Assembly (NCBI GenBank): GCA_037974335.1 | Contig: CM075760.1 | Span: 7,685,432 to 7,749,431, forward strand | Direction: 5' to 3' | DNA length: 64,000 nucleotides | DNA from: Prionace glauca | Taxonomy: Eukaryota; Chordata; Chondrichthyes; Carcharhiniformes; Carcharhinidae | Part shown: positions 19,179-31,224 of the stretch, piece after piece | Position numbering within the stretch: the stretch's first letter is position 1 | Layout of the letters: each line of letters opens with the position of its first letter | The notes under the pieces: model-generated | What the model was told of the DNA's origin: nothing | Seen by the model: the letters and a program-made list of their open reading frames with translations, nothing else | The model's database searches: none | Translations under genes and position numbers: made by a program

Positions 19179-21240
19179 ACACTGACAGGCTATGAACAAA
19201 GAAAGATCACTCACAAACTACATGGTGTGAAGAAATTGTTAAAAACAACAGATCTGATTAGAAAAATCAACTCACACAATAGCAGCAGAGTCAGAGCTCC
19301 AAGAGGAAACAGGTATTTGGTTGGGAGGGGGGCAGTGGGAGGGATTTGCTTCATGATAATAAAGGTGCACAAGAAGATCAATCCGGGTCTGATTTTCAGA
19401 CTGGGACTTGCAGCCGGGGCCTGGACTCTGAAATGTGGGAAGGGAAAGGAGAGGCGAGAGTTTTCCATTCCCCCCTTCAATGTGAGACTGAGGGTCCACA
19501 TTGTCACCGATTGGACTATTATGGGATGTCGGTCTCTGACGCTGCTCACGGTGTCACTGAGAGATCGGCTGTTTCACAAACCATTGTCCACTTGAACCGT
19601 CAATGACCCCCCGGCCCTCTCTGCACCCTATGTGCAGCAGCAGAGTACATTGTTTCACAACGGCTGTGCTCTGTTATCCTTCCAAATGAACAGAGCAGTT
19701 CATCGTCTGAGAATTATAGAGTCTTAAAGAACAAACAGACGCCATTCGGCCCATTGCTCGCGTATTGTCTCTGCTGAAGGGTATCCACTTATTCCTAACC
19801 AACAGATTGCTTTCAATATTAATTATATATATATTTCTCATTCCGTTTACTGCCCAAATATTAAATATCTTAGTAAATTACTTCTACATTATGTGTCCAT
19901 TACAGATTGGCATGGATCATCGCAATTTCTAACATCGTCTGCTCAAAACACAAGTCTTCTAATCGCTCCCTCCACTTTCATAGAGTTAGCCTGAAATGCA
20001 TTCACCCCTTGCGAGACCAGCCGGATTAATTCTGTTTCTTCTTAACCTTTTCCAAACTTGAATTGATCGGGTAGAAGTCTGCCAACCACTTCTGAACAGA
20101 GATTCTGCTCTGTCCGGTGTGGGGGTGAAAATGTCCCAGTTGATCAAGTGGCACTTCCCTCAACACTGTGCTTCCTTATCCCAACTCCACGTTTTCCAGT
20201 GTCTCACACACTGTCTGTCAGGTTAACACTGAAAGAGGAAAGAGTCTCCCGCTCAGCACTGCACATTCTCAACCCAACTCTACCTTTCCCAATCTCTCTC
20301 ACACACTGTCTCTGAGGTTAACACGAAACGAACGAAGAATCAATAAACTGATCCAAGTGTTGCGAACTGTGCTCGCGAGAATGTGTTCAGCGTTAGACTT
20401 GTAGCCTTGCTTTCTGAAATCTGTGTTGTGAGTAAATATTTGATTATTGATATGTTTAATGTCATTGGCAGCTTCTTCTCCTTCTGACCCGAGTCCTTTC
20501 TCTCCTTTGATTCAGTAAAATAATAATTACTTCTTATTTTCTGGCTCATTTCCTCTAGTTTTTGTTTTGCTATGGGTTAAACGGAGGCAGCATTTTCATG
20601 AACTGAGTTGTATGTCTGTTAGTTACAGAATTGCATTCATTCACCTGTCTGAACAATCCCGCCAGATGGGAAGATTTGGTTTCCCGCATTTATCATATTC
20701 AGTCCATAAATTCTTGCATTATTTGATTTATTTTATAGCGATAGGGTGGGTTGGACGGTGGTGGGTGGATGGGGTGGGAGTTCTCCTGAGAAGGAGATAC
20801 CCAATATTAAGCAATAGAATGAACAGGTTGAGAGAGAGTCTGTATCATATGACGCATGCTGTGTCTGTAACTCTGCAGACGGAAGCACCCACTTTTGGGG
20901 CCGAAATTGCCCCTCCCACTGCGCTGCAGGTCCAACAAACCCCGGACGAGAGAATTACATGCCCAATTACAGAAGGCAGTCAATATGGGTCAGAGCGACA
21001 GCAGCAAAGACAGCTGACAATGCTGCTGTTATTTCTTCATATTTTCAATTCAGAACAGCGAAGAGTTAGTAACCAGTGCGCCCCCTGACGGAAGTTCTGA
21101 AACTTTCAATGTTGGGATAACGAGCAAAGTACAAATTTATCAATGGGGCAACTTCCAGTGCCCGAGTTTTAGGAGATATGTTTCAGAAAATTCAGCCGTT
21201 TAAATATCTCGTAAATACTAAACATTAGTTACCAGTAGGA
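19179..21240. other. Unannotated region
   Basis: No gene or family repeat recognised. Open frames at 19107-19595 and 20567-21088 have no domain signature and no splice context that would make them convincing. At 20168-20320 there are two imperfect 85-bp tandem units (AACACTGAAAG...CTCACACACTGTCT). Confidence 0.35.
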
Positions 21241-21244
21241 CTTA

Positions 21245-21510
21245 GACGTCGCTGGCTGGCCAGCATTTAGCGCCCATCCTTATTTGCCCTTCGAGAGCAG
21301 TTGAGAGTCAACCACATTGCTGTGGCTCTGGAATCACATGTAGACCAGACCAGGTAAGGGCGGCAGATTTCCTTCCCGAAAGGACATGAGTGAATCAGAT
21401 GAGTTTTCAGTCAATGGTTTCATGGTCATCAATAAATTCTGAATTCCGGCTCTCCCCAGCACGAACTGAGTTTCTGGGTTAATAGTTTCGCGATAATATC
21501 ACGGAGCCAC
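21245..21510 (-). mobile_element. Unclassified tRNA-SINE-like shark repeat
   Basis: GACGTCGCTGGCTGGCCAGC, TTAGCGCCCATCCTTATTTG, GAGTCAACCACATTGCTGTG and CAGACCAGGTAAGGGCGGCA match 31225-31390 and, in part, 10040-10295. Confidence 0.6.
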
Positions 21511-21858
21511 CCCCTCTTTATTTATCATATCACTTGATTTTTACTCTGTCTATTACACTCGGTACTTTTCAATCTCGATCTCTATTTCAAAAACTTCCTA
21601 ATTTTCTGTCCACTCCTCCGACAATAACTGAACTTTCCTCTGTCCTATTTTCCAATCACTCAGTTTAGTTTACATGCTCCCTCTTTCCTCTTTACCATTT
21701 CTGTTTTCAACTCTCTTCATTTCTGACGGAATTTTAATAATTAGATTCTATAATTTATTTTCAGTTGCGTCATTTCCTTTTTTGACTATTTTAAAATAAT
21801 CCCATCACTCACTCCGCCGACATTGCAGACACACAGAGTGGATCTCACAGTCGATGCA

Positions 21859-21897
21859 GGTTTTTGTATGGGACCCCCCTGTGTTTGTTACACTGTG
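21859..21897 (-). promoter_or_regulatory. Recombination signal of V1, 23-bp spacer
   Basis: Consensus heptamer CACAGTG directly after the V coding end, a 23-bp spacer (21868-21890), then nonamer ACAAAAACC. Both motifs fit RAG recognition, which shows the segment can be rearranged. Confidence 0.92.
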
Positions 21898-22230
21898 GCT
21901 CACGGCACAGAGATAGGTGGCGGTATCTGTAACTCTGGCGTCTCTCACAGTCAGGGCACTGAATTTGTAGCCTTCCCCGATTGAGGCAGTGATCCTCTCG
22001 CTTTGATCGGTTTCTCTTCTGGCCGTCACCAAATGCTGGGGTGGCTGATTCGGGGACTGTCTGTACCAATACAAGCTGGTAAACGCAGAGGTGGTGGTGC
22101 AGTTGATGGATATGGTTTCCTCTTCGCTGACAACCTCCCACCGAGGGAGCTGCATCACCTCATCTGCACCAGTCACTCCCGTGAAGATCAGAGTGAAAAG
22201 CAGCAAAGAGAATCTGTAAATTCGGAACAT
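21898..22230 (-). CDS. V1: TCR-type V segment with an intronless leader
   Basis: A 111-codon frame gives a signal peptide, MFRIYRFSLLLFTLIFTG, running straight into a V domain: QLPRWEVVSEEETISINC (first Cys), LYWYRQSPNQPPQHLV (core Trp), and DTATYLCAVS (second Cys). It ends at a consensus 23-bp-spacer recombination signal. V segments normally have an intron inside the leader; here leader and V are one exon, so the intron has been lost or the segment arose by retroposition of a germline transcript. A TATA-like GTATAAAG lies near 22400, about 170 bp upstream. The CAVS end favours TRAV but TRDV is possible. No defect is visible. Confidence 0.88.
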
Positions 22231-22883
22231 TTTTCAGATCATATGAAATTACTGCTCAAGTAATTGTCCAAGGAGTTCAATTTAGAATTAGGATATGTAT
22301 ATAATATTCACACGAAATAACAAGGAGCCAAAAACCCGCTCCAGTTGTAACTGTGGCGTCTCTCTGTCGAGCTGATGAAAGAAGCTGAGACTCGAGCTTT
22401 ATACGCTCACGGATGTTGATTCTACTGGAATCAGAGATGGAGAATTGAAACCGGAATAAATAAACCCCATCGGTAACCCCATGTTTCCGGTTACAAATCT
22501 CGCCCCACGTGTCTAACTAGGAAACCATTCTCCCTATCAGAACATTGACTGAATCCAGCTCAGGGTGAATCCATTCACTGGCTGCCGGCTCACCAGCTAC
22601 TAACCCCACAGCACCACCGCGGACACAGGGAAATGCAGTGAGAACATCCCGAGGCAAAATATACAGGGTCAAGTTTTAAACGGATGTTTTCAAATATCCA
22701 ATTCCTGTTTTACAGAACAGGCAAAGGAAATGCTCAACATTTGGGCTGTTTGGAGAATATTCGCAACAAGTAATTGTGAACCAAACACATTTCATATTTA
22801 CTTTAATTTTACAAACGTGATTTAAAATGAAATTTTAAGTATTCAATCGGTCTGATTTATTTCTGTTTGAGCAGGTTTTTCAG

Positions 22884-23190
22884 ATCTGAGTCATGGAGAT
22901 TCTGTCACTCTGTCGCTATCCTCAGGATGAAAGACGAAAGAAGAAACATTGAGTTTAACCTGTACCTATGATATTACAATGATCAACCACATTTTATCCT
23001 GATACCGGCAACACTCAGAGAAACAGCGTCTATTTATATTGAGGGAAAATTCGATATTTGTTGAAGATATAACAGATTTTGCTAAAAGCCGTTTTTCTGG
23101 AGAGCTTCAGACATCGAGTAAATTCACCAGTTTGACTGTCTCTAGTCTGCAGCTGACTGACGCTGCCGTGTATCACTGCGCTTTCAGTCT
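22884..23190 (+). pseudogene. V2: TCR-type V segment pseudogene
   Basis: The V exon follows an acceptor-like TTTTTCAG at 22883. It reads ETLSLTCTYD (first Cys), RENSIFVEDITDFAKSRFSG, TSLTVSSLQLTDAAVYHCAF (second Cys). Two in-frame TGA codons occur, one near 22928 and one at 23000 replacing the core Trp codon before YRQ. The heptamer is CATCGTC instead of CACAGTG, although the spacer (23 bp) and nonamer ACAAAAACT remain. No leader exon was found. It belongs with V5, whose RSS spacer and nonamer are similar. Not functional. Confidence 0.85.
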
Positions 23191-23229
23191 CATCGTCATG
23201 GAAATCAGTCTGACTGATGTACAAAAACT
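23191..23229 (+). promoter_or_regulatory. Decayed recombination signal of V2
   Basis: CATCGTC, 23-bp spacer, ACAAAAACT. Heptamer positions 3 to 7 are degraded relative to V5. Confidence 0.7.
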
Positions 23230-23240
23230 GCCTTGAAACC

Positions 23241-24060
23241 TTGTCTGCTGTGGGTTGCACAGAATCGTGGGCAGATGCAGCCACAATGCAACTGTCAGCC
23301 GGGCAAGAATCCTCATTAACCTGGGATCAGCCTTCACCCACGTTTTTCAGTCATGGTGCCTCTTTGAGTCTGTGAGATCACTCAGTGGTGATCGATATTC
23401 AAGGAAACACCTCGAGCCGGGCTGCTTTCAGCACGTCGATAGACACAGCAGCTGCAGATTCCGGCTTGCTCATAGTAACAAGAACATTCCAGCCTGAAGG
23501 AAACATTCTGTAGCTCACTGGTCATTGGGAGAATTCTATTCTCAATGTTTATTTTAGAGATCACAGTCACTTCCTTGTGAAATCTCTTCATTCTGGATAC
23601 ACTTCCTCCGAAGCAGCAACACTCTCATCGGGCCAAATAAACACAGAAAATAGGTCGCTGGAAAATGGCTTGTAAACCTGATTGGGATTGAATTGCTGAA
23701 TATTAGACAGACACGGGGACTGGATCAAATGACAATTACTGAACTAAGTAGATCAAATAAATTTAAGAACATCAGCGATAGTCCAACTGCCAGTTGAAAT
23801 AAACTAATACAATTTCTCAAATGTTCCTTATCTCTTGTCGAGGTTGTGTTTTGCTCTGATATTTTAGGAAGGCATCTGTGATTCTCTCTGTGGAGAGTGA
23901 ATTATTCTTTCTGTTTATCGGTGCGAGAGCACCCTCTGGTGGTACCTTACAGTGAGGTTTTGTCCGGGAACGTCAGTGTGTCGTCAACAATCAGGAAATC
24001 AATGCTGATTTCAGCAATGATAGATTGTAATCTTGCCTCACCCCATCTACAACTTTGCAA
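23241..24060. other. Unannotated region
   Basis: No further V, D or J element, repeat or gene recognised. Confidence 0.35.
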
Positions 24061-24065
24061 CGTGA

Positions 24066-24262
24066 ATTTGCGTGTGTGTGTTTGTGCGGTGTGTTTGCAT
24101 ATGTTTGTATCTGCTTGTGTTTATGTATGTGTGTGTGTGTGTGCTTGTACTTGGGCGAGTTTCTGCATGTGCGTTTGTTTTGTGTGTTTTTCTGTATGTG
24201 CATGTGTGCGCTTGTACATTCGTTTGTGTGTACGTATGTGTGTGCGTGTTTGTGTTCATCCT
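24066..24262. repeat. GT-rich simple sequence
   Basis: Imperfect GTGTGTTTGTGC-like array. Open frames rich in Cys, Val and Phe here are artefacts. Confidence 0.85.
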
Positions 24263-24810
24263 ATTGCGTCTGTTTTATGTTTCAGATGATATACAGTAGT
24301 TCTTATTCCATTTCCACGTTTTTACATCCAACATGCACCGTTGTTGCTTTTTTTATTTAGTGCTTCTGCCTGCCATCCTATCCTATCAGTGTGCCATTAT
24401 ATCATTTTGTTCTGTACCCTTTGCAGCGTTTATTGGCCTTGGTATTTCCTTCCAACTTCTTTATGTTTTTTTCAGTTCAGGTGAAAGGTCATGTTAACTT
24501 TTTTTTCTCATTCGACAGGTACGAGCAGTCATTCTGGTTATTTTCAGCATAATCTTGCCTCCGTTTTGTACACGCTAGAATTCAAACTTTATAATCTGTC
24601 AGATTTAATATTTTGTTCAGGGAGATGCGACAGCCAACAAATCATCAATTCCACTCCCACTCTCGGGTATATTTGTATAGTTTCTCATTTGACAAGAAAA
24701 CCGAGCTTCAGATTTGCTTCTGTTATTAATTTAGTACCCAGCTGGTTATTTAGATTGAAATTGAATTCAACCCTGCGAGATCTCAGCCTCTCACCGTGCT
24801 TGGGAGATTG
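24263..24810. other. Unannotated region
   Basis: AT-rich, nothing recognised. Confidence 0.35.
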
Positions 24811-24811
24811 T

Positions 24812-25075
24812 GTGTGACAGTGTTTGTGTTTGAGTGTGTGTGCATTTGTGTAAGTCTCCGTGTTTTACGTTGTCTGCATGTCTGTGATTGCATGTCTGTT
24901 TGTGGGTATCTACGCGTTTGCCTGTGTCTGACTGAAAGTGTATGTCTCAGAATGTGTGTGTGGATGTTTGCATGTGTTTACCTGAGATTGTATGCCTGTG
25001 AGTGTGCTTGCGCGTGTGTGCGAGTTTGCCTGGGCCTGTCTGAGAGTGTATGTCTGTGAATGTGTGTGTGTGCCC
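24812..25075. repeat. GT-rich simple sequence, second block
   Basis: Imperfect TGTGTG/TGTCTG array with roughly 45-bp higher-order spacing (GAGTGTATGTCTGTGAATGT repeated near 24938 and 25042). Confidence 0.8.
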
Positions 25076-25585
25076 GAGTTCACTTGCAGCTGTTTCTGAG
25101 ATTGGTATCAATTCTGTGAATAGGTTTGTCGGCATTACAATAAATATAATAGGAATAAGAAAAATACAGCAGCACAATCCTCCAACTTTTCTATGCTTCA
25201 ACATAACCCTTCAGTAATCTGGGGATTCAGTGATGTCACAGACAGAAACCATTTACCTCATCTTGCCACAAGAGGGAGCGCCCTCACTGTGTTTGTGTGT
25301 TCATTGCAGCAGGACTTGAGTGGAATGAAGGAGGATAGTGTTATTCTCAATCTATTCATGTTATATAAATGTATTTCTTTTGTTAAAAGCTAATTGGCCA
25401 TCCAGTGATTCTGTTCATTCACATTACTAAATTTCTTACATGGCATCTGAATGGAACAGAAATGAAAATGGTGTTTTGTTTTACAGAGCTGCCTAAGATG
25501 AATTTCACCTCACATGTCAAGGAGAAATAGCCAGAGATAACAAGATACATTTCCGTTTAAACTTAAATCAAACCTTTTGAAATTT
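25076..25585. other. Unannotated region 3' of G3
   Basis: Nothing recognised; it may contain the 3' untranslated region of G3. Confidence 0.35.
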
Positions 25586-26491
25586 CTACTTTACTATTTT
25601 TACGACGAGATTGCCAAGATATTTTCCTGCATTTTTCAACTCCTCTCTGAATTTCCTCTGTGTCACTGCATAAATACACGTGTTAGTGCAACAGCTCAGC
25701 AGCTGAAGCATGTTTCCACTTTCCTGGCGAATGAATTTGGGGTCGTTGAAATTGGTTCCTGAGAAATAAGATTCATTTGTAATTTTCACATACAGGAAAT
25801 CCACAATGTATGTCATCCACAAAAGAATAAAGCTTCCCGAGATGGTGAAAAGTAAAACAATAGACTTCTTCCTGTTCTTCACTTCTGGATCACTTTGATT
25901 CTCTCCACTGCTGTTAGTCCGGAGTCTCCGGCGGGATCTATTGGTCGCCAGGATGTGTCTCACGGTCAGTGCATTAAACAACAAAATCAGAAGGAATGGT
26001 AGAAAAGGATTTAATACACGTGCAAACCAGTCATAGACTGCCCACGAGAAGGAAGTGTAGTAGATGATTTTATCTTACAAAACCAAGGCACATTGTTCAC
26101 TATATAGACTGTTCATATATAAAGTACGACGGAATCCTTTTCAAACAGTTCAACACACAAACCGTCCCTATCACCACATCGGCTGTTTTTACAGTGCAAT
26201 AGTTTGTCCGCAATTTCTGGCAGCAAATGGCTACATAACGATCAAAGGTGAAAAATAAGGTTAGCCAAACAGAGCACTCCATGATTGCATAGATTATCAC
26301 AGAACTCAGAGCGCAGGCTGGAGTCAATGACATAAAACTTACTGGAAAATAAATGCCAATAATCCGATTGAATATCACAGCAATGACAACGACAAGGAGA
26401 TCCGTCACTGCCATGGCAATCAGATACCGAGTACTGCATTTGGAGAGACCACACCTTCCTCGGGACAGAATCACAATCGCCACCACGTTAA
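25586..26491 (-). pseudogene. G3 exon 2: GPR139-like GPCR, broken in the ECL2-TM5 region
   Basis: After the acceptor TTTCCTCTCAG the exon reads NVVAIVILSRGRCGLSKC, AMAVTDLLVVVIAVIFNR, FTFDRYVAICCQKLRTNYC and NCLKRIPSYFIYE, then a stop near 26101. Between 26101 and 25985 the frame shifts at least twice (VPWFC in one frame, NPFLPFLLILLFNALTVRH in another). From 25984 it is open again to the end: NRSRRRLRTNSSGENQSDPE, SCCTNTCIYAVTQRKFREEL. G4 is the closest paralogue and shows the intact version. At least two indels make it a probable pseudogene. Confidence 0.85.
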
Positions 26492-26751
26492 CTGAGAGGA
26501 AAAGGAAAATTAAAGTTGTGAAGTTATTCAACAAATTCCTAATAAGCATTTGGGTGTGACAGACCTATCTGGACATTTTTGCCATTTCACCTTCGTTAGA
26601 AGAGATGGCTGTTCTTGTTATTTTCTCAGTGTCAATTGTGTTTCAGAAAGAGCTACAAGGGTAACCTTCAAATATTTCGCACCTTTGAGGCAAACTATTT
26701 CCCAAGTCTCTCAACAGGAAAGTGTTGCAGCACAATCTGACATCTAACAAC
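26492..26751. other. G3 intron, 3' part
   Basis: Polypyrimidine acceptor tract on the minus strand next to the exon; otherwise nothing recognised. Confidence 0.4.
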
Positions 26752-27422
26752 ATATGAACATAAGAAATAGGAGCAGGAGTAGGCCATCTAGCCATTCGAG
26801 CCTGCCCCGCCATTCAATAAGATCATGGCTGATCTGTCTTGGCTCAGTTCCACATTCCCGCCCTCTCCCCATAACCCTTAATCCCCTCTCTTATCAAAAA
26901 CCCATTAACCCGCGTCTTAAAAATATTTAGCGAGCACTCCCTCCAAGGCCAAAATTTCCTTACCTAAGTACGGCGCCCAAAACTGCACACAGTACTCCAG
27001 CCGCGGCCTCACCAGTGCCCTATACAGCTGCAGCAAGACCTCCCTACTTTTATATTCAATCCCCCTCGCTATGAAGGCCAGCATCCCATTCTCCTTCCTG
27101 ATCACCTGCTGCACCTGCAAGCTGGGTTTTTGCGACTCATGCACAAGGACCCCGAGGTCCCTCTGCACCGTCGTCTGCTGCAGTTTTTCGCCACGTAAGT
27201 AATAGTCCTTCCTACCATTCTTCCTACCAAAGTGGACCACCTCGCACTTGCCAACATTAAATTCCATTTGCCATTTCCTGGCCCATGCGCCCAGCATATC
27301 TAGATCCTTCTGTAGACTCTCCACACCCTCCGCACAATTGGTCTTTCCTCCAATCTTGGTGTCATCACCAAATTTCGACACCCTACACTCGGTTCCCTCC
27401 TCCAGATCATCGATATATCTAT
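26752..27422 (-). mobile_element. CR1 LINE family A (minus) with internal deletion, in the G3 intron
   Basis: Starts at its 3' terminus (CATATGAACATAAGAAATAG) and runs back through the reverse transcriptase to YIDDLEEGTECRVSKFGDDT. The catalytic motif reads FGDDT instead of FADDT. Near 26934 about 250 bp of the C-terminal region are missing compared with 12590-14008. Confidence 0.9.
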
Positions 27423-27840
27423 AACATGAGCAGGTATTAATTATGTTAAGTGCTGAATAACTGGACGACGAAATACGCTTAAGGAAAGCATGTGGGGAGC
27501 AGAATGAGGCAGAAAGGCAATGTGATTCAGGGCAATATTTACAAAGGTAAGGACTGAAAGGCTGAAGATCCCCAGGTTGTGTCCGAAATTTGGCATTCAA
27601 CCTTTGTATCATGTATTCCACAAACAACGCAGTCTGTAAGTAATGTTTACATATCAGTTACAGTTGTTAAACTGTATAATGTGATAAAGATTCAGTTTGA
27701 CTTGTTAGAATTCCACGGGAATGTTTTCAGTAGGTAGGATGTGTCAAGTTAATACAATTTAAGGAGCTTCAGATGGTTTGCTTTAGAAATCCTGCTGGCT
27801 TGGAAACAGCAGTTTCCATTCTGCTGAGCAATCATATTAA
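27423..27840. other. G3 intron, unannotated
   Basis: Nothing recognised. Confidence 0.35.
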
Positions 27841-27844
27841 TTGT

Positions 27845-27965
27845 TCCATGATGAGAAGCGAAAAATTATATATCGACTGGAGTTTCAAAGAGTAAAAGGC
27901 GACCTCGTTGAAAGAGAATTCTCAGCAGGCGTGACAGAATATATACTAGGATGTTGTGTCCATTC
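27845..27965 (+). mobile_element. CR1 LINE scrap (plus)
   Basis: CTGGAGTTTCAAAGAGTAAA and GGCGACCTCGTTGAAAG resemble the LYSLEFRRMRGDLIETYK coding block of CR1. Short and degraded. Confidence 0.45.
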
Positions 27966-28286
27966 ATAGTGGAACATTGCCCAATGTTTGTATTCCTGCA
28001 ATCTATTCATAGCAACTATAGGTTTCAAAGACATGAACAGCCTCTATTCCTTATACGCATGCTGGCAAGTACAACCACAAAGTATTGAATGTGTCAGAGA
28101 CTTAATGAGTAAGTCTTGAGTCTAAATAAATATATAATTAAATGATGAAATGATAGGCTACCACTGAGCAAATAAGGTTTTAGAAGATAAATGGAAAAGA
28201 TTATATCATGTTCTTTGTTGCCATGTTCAGCAATAACTCCATAAAACAGCGGCATGTGGAATTAATCACATAGTAGAATGACTTAC
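27966..28286. other. G3 intron, unannotated
   Basis: Nothing recognised up to the donor. Confidence 0.35.
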
Positions 28287-28356
28287 CCGGAACCCCAATG
28301 GCAGCGATAATTGGATAGTAAATGCCATAAATTACACCACTGATTTGCCCATGCAT
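28287..28356 (-). pseudogene. G3 exon 1
   Basis: MHGQISGVIYGIYYPIIAAI, GVP, 23 codons plus one base, ending at the donor CCGG|GTAAGTCA. It has the same length and phase as G4 exon 1 (41173-41242). It encodes a short N-terminus and the first half of TM1. This exon itself is undamaged. Confidence 0.82.
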
Positions 28357-28736
28357 TCTGTATGAGAAACAGTGAAGGATTCTCTATGACAAGGTCAAAT
28401 AAACACACATTTATACTGTTGGAAATCTATAGGGAGGCAATTAACTTCCACAATTATTAACAGTTCGTTAAACAAACAGATTAAGTAGTAACTTTCCATG
28501 CTCATTCAGATAGGGGTTTAGGATGTTGCGAGACCGTAGAGAGGCAGTGATCCATGCAGCCTAACATAGCTTAGAATTAATTACTAATACTTGCGCAAAT
28601 ATAAGACATGCTTATCATGTGGAATACTCATGATCAAGAATTACCTAAGAAATATTATAGCCCTGATGCTGAAGCCAGCATAGCTCAGTGACATTCGAAC
28701 AGAAGGCAATCGGAATGGCAATGATAGTCATATAAG
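28357..28736. other. Unannotated upstream region of G3
   Basis: Probable promoter side of G3. No TATA box or repeat was identified with confidence. Confidence 0.3.
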
Positions 28737-29192
28737 AACATAAGAACATAAGAAATAGGAGCAGGAGTAGGCCATCTGGCCCTTCGAGCCTGCCCCGCCA
28801 TTCAATAAGATCATGGCTGATCTGTCGTGACTCAGCTCCACCTTCCTGCCCTCTCCCCATAACCCTTAATCCCTTCTCTTATCAAAAACCCATCAACCCG
28901 TTTCTTAAAAATATTTAGCGAGGCAGCCTCCACCATTTCAACGGGCAGAGAATTCCAGAGATTCACCACCCTTTGAGTGAAGAAGTTCCTCCTCAACTCT
29001 GTTCTAAACCGCCCCCCCACCCCCCCGCTTTATCTTGAGGCTGTGCCCCCTAGTCCTACTGTCTTTTTTGAGCGGGAAGAGTCTCTCCACCTCTATCCTA
29101 TCCATCCCATTCATCATCTTATACGTCTCAATGAGATCTCCCCTCATTCTTCTAAACTCTAACGAGTACAAGCCTAGTTTATTTAGCCTGTG
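28737..29192 (-). mobile_element. CR1 LINE family A 3' fragment (minus)
   Basis: Begins with two AAGAACAT repeats of the 3' tail and runs back through ELRRNFFTQRVVNLWNSLP. Truncated at about 29192. High similarity to 13530-14008. Confidence 0.9.
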
Positions 29193-29807
29193 TTGAATGT
29201 ACTCACATAACTGAAGTAAAAGTCACCTGTAACATATAGTTCCTCAGAAAAGTTATTTCCATACAGTATAAATGATCCCGGCAGACGCCATCAGTCATCC
29301 ACACCAGAGAACCTGCATTCTCACAACACATTTACGCATTTACGCTAAGCATCATAAAATTGTCCAAAAGCTCACCACGTGGGAGTGTCAATAAAGTTCA
29401 GACTGAAGAACAAATGGAAATTATCAAATCTTTTTTATAGTAGTCCCAGGCCTTGTGATTGTTACAGTCGTTTCTTTCACTGAACCACATTGCTGTTGTG
29501 CTGGTCAGGTCTTCCTTGGATATTACATGAGGGACCATTTCTGATGGTTTACAAGTGAATAAAGACCACAGATTGTGAATAAAAACAAATTTTGCTATAG
29601 ACGATTAGAAAGATAAAACAATTTATAATATGTGGAAGGTAAAACATTCAAGGGCTTTAGGGAGGAATGGTAGATGAGATGTTAGTTTACAAGGGCATGT
29701 GTCAAAAGTTTGTTTGAGAAGTTGCTGATGATAGTGGATCTGAAGCAGAGAGGGAGTTATTTACACCAAACACAGTCTCTCTCATTCTCTCTCACACACA
29801 CAACACA
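29193..29807. other. Unannotated region
   Basis: No gene or repeat recognised. Confidence 0.35.
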
Positions 29808-29928
29808 AGGTGATTAGGACGGTAAATACATGGGGTTACGGGGATAGGGCCGGGGTGGGATCAGGTGCAGGATAGATGGGCCGAATGAGTTCTCTCTGCA
29901 TTGTCGGGGTTCCATACTCACAGAAACT
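29808..29928 (+). mobile_element. SINE 3' tail fragment (plus)
   Basis: GGGTTACGGGGATAGGGCC, GATGGGCCGAATGAG and TGCATTGTCGGGGTTC are the 3' part of the tRNA-headed SINE (compare 48345-48430). Confidence 0.7.
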
Positions 29929-30532
29929 GCTGATATCTAACTGGAGTGTATGGTGATTTGTAATGTCAATGATTCTTTAATTTTTATTGATTATAACTCT
30001 GGTTTGGAAGGTCATTAAACAATGTCAGCTACCCAGTAGTCACATTGCCACATCACTGTTTTTCATCTGTTAGCTTCACTAATTTGGGCGAAGATATACT
30101 GAGTGAGTTGTTGTACATGAAAAAACGATATGGTCCAGACATTACAACCCTCCATCGACATACTATTCATGTTTCCTCTTTTCGTCCTTGAGATGAACAT
30201 TCACTAGCAGCAGTAGAAGAATCAGTAGAAGAGCGGAAATATTTCCTGGTGACGGACAGTCGATATTTCCTGACAGTCTGGGGATTGAATTCACTCAAAA
30301 ATAATGTAGATTGAATCCCGATAGTCTGGGGATTGAATTCACTCTGTAAATAATGAAGATAATCGACACAAATGAAATAAAGGAAGTGTTTCAATTAATG
30401 AAACATTTGAGAACAAAGAGGAGAATGCAGAACAACATTTATTCCAGCCCATCCATGGATATATCCATCAATTCATTCACTGATTCCAGAAGCAAAATGT
30501 TCTGGTATCCAAATGTCACTGATTGTTACATC
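29929..30532. other. Unannotated region
   Basis: Contains a short direct repeat, AGTCTGGGGATTGAATTCAC (30277 and 30328), otherwise nothing. Confidence 0.35.
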
Positions 30533-30563
30533 ATATAAGAACATAAGAAATAGGAGCAGGAGT
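30533..30563 (-). mobile_element. CR1 LINE family A terminal scrap (minus)
   Basis: About 31 bp of the 3' terminus (ATAAGAACATAAGAAATAGG). An extremely truncated insertion. Confidence 0.7.
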
Positions 30564-31224
30564 CACCCAATCTCCTCTCTATTGTTTTCGGGCAGACAGT
30601 AGCATATATTTAATGGAACTTGACCAGTAATTGGGATGCCCGGGTTAGTACTGTGGCGACACGGGAACAAATGCCATCAGAGAGCTGGTGAATTTGAAGG
30701 CAATTTGAATGGAATTTGGAATACCCACTAACACTTGCCATGGGAACCTCTCGATTCACCAGTGAAGGGAATCCTCCATCATACCCTAACCTCAACTACA
30801 TTTGTCTCCAGATGGAGGGCAATATGACTAACTCTTCAAAATGTATTCTCTGCCTTATAGTCTGCTTGTATTTCCTGTTGACCATCAACCCATCCACCAA
30901 ATGTCATAATCATTGGCGCGATCCTCCATAGGATTGTTGTTGCTAAGAAGGACAACACAAGTTGAATAATTTCCCTTTTCTTGGAGATCAGAGCACTTTT
31001 GAGTCTCTCTGGCTGCAGTCGGCTGGGTTGCTTTTAAATACCGTGCCGGGCAGTTTAAGGTAAATCCGAGTAATCAAAATGAGATCTATCTATTCAAACT
31101 ATCAATGTTTCATCTGCACAGCCATGACACTTTTAAATTATATTTCAACTGAAGAAATCTATTCAGTGACAATCGTGTCCACTTTTAAGTTAAGCAGCAT
31201 GATAAAATAGTAACTTGACCATTT
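30564..31224. other. Unannotated region
   Basis: Nothing recognised. Confidence 0.35.

Noticed and set aside
19107-21088. Open frames of 162 and 173 codons
   Set aside because: The first starts within a CR1 tail. Neither shows a domain, a signal peptide or a splice partner. Length alone is not enough in this composition.
23991-25204. Cys/Val-rich or His/Thr-rich frames
   Set aside because: GT/CA simple sequence; no gene evidence.
19860-25600. Search for J segments (FGxGT with a 12-bp-spacer signal) near V1 and V2
   Set aside because: No convincing motif was found; TTTTGGGGCC near 20895 does not continue as a J and lacks a signal.
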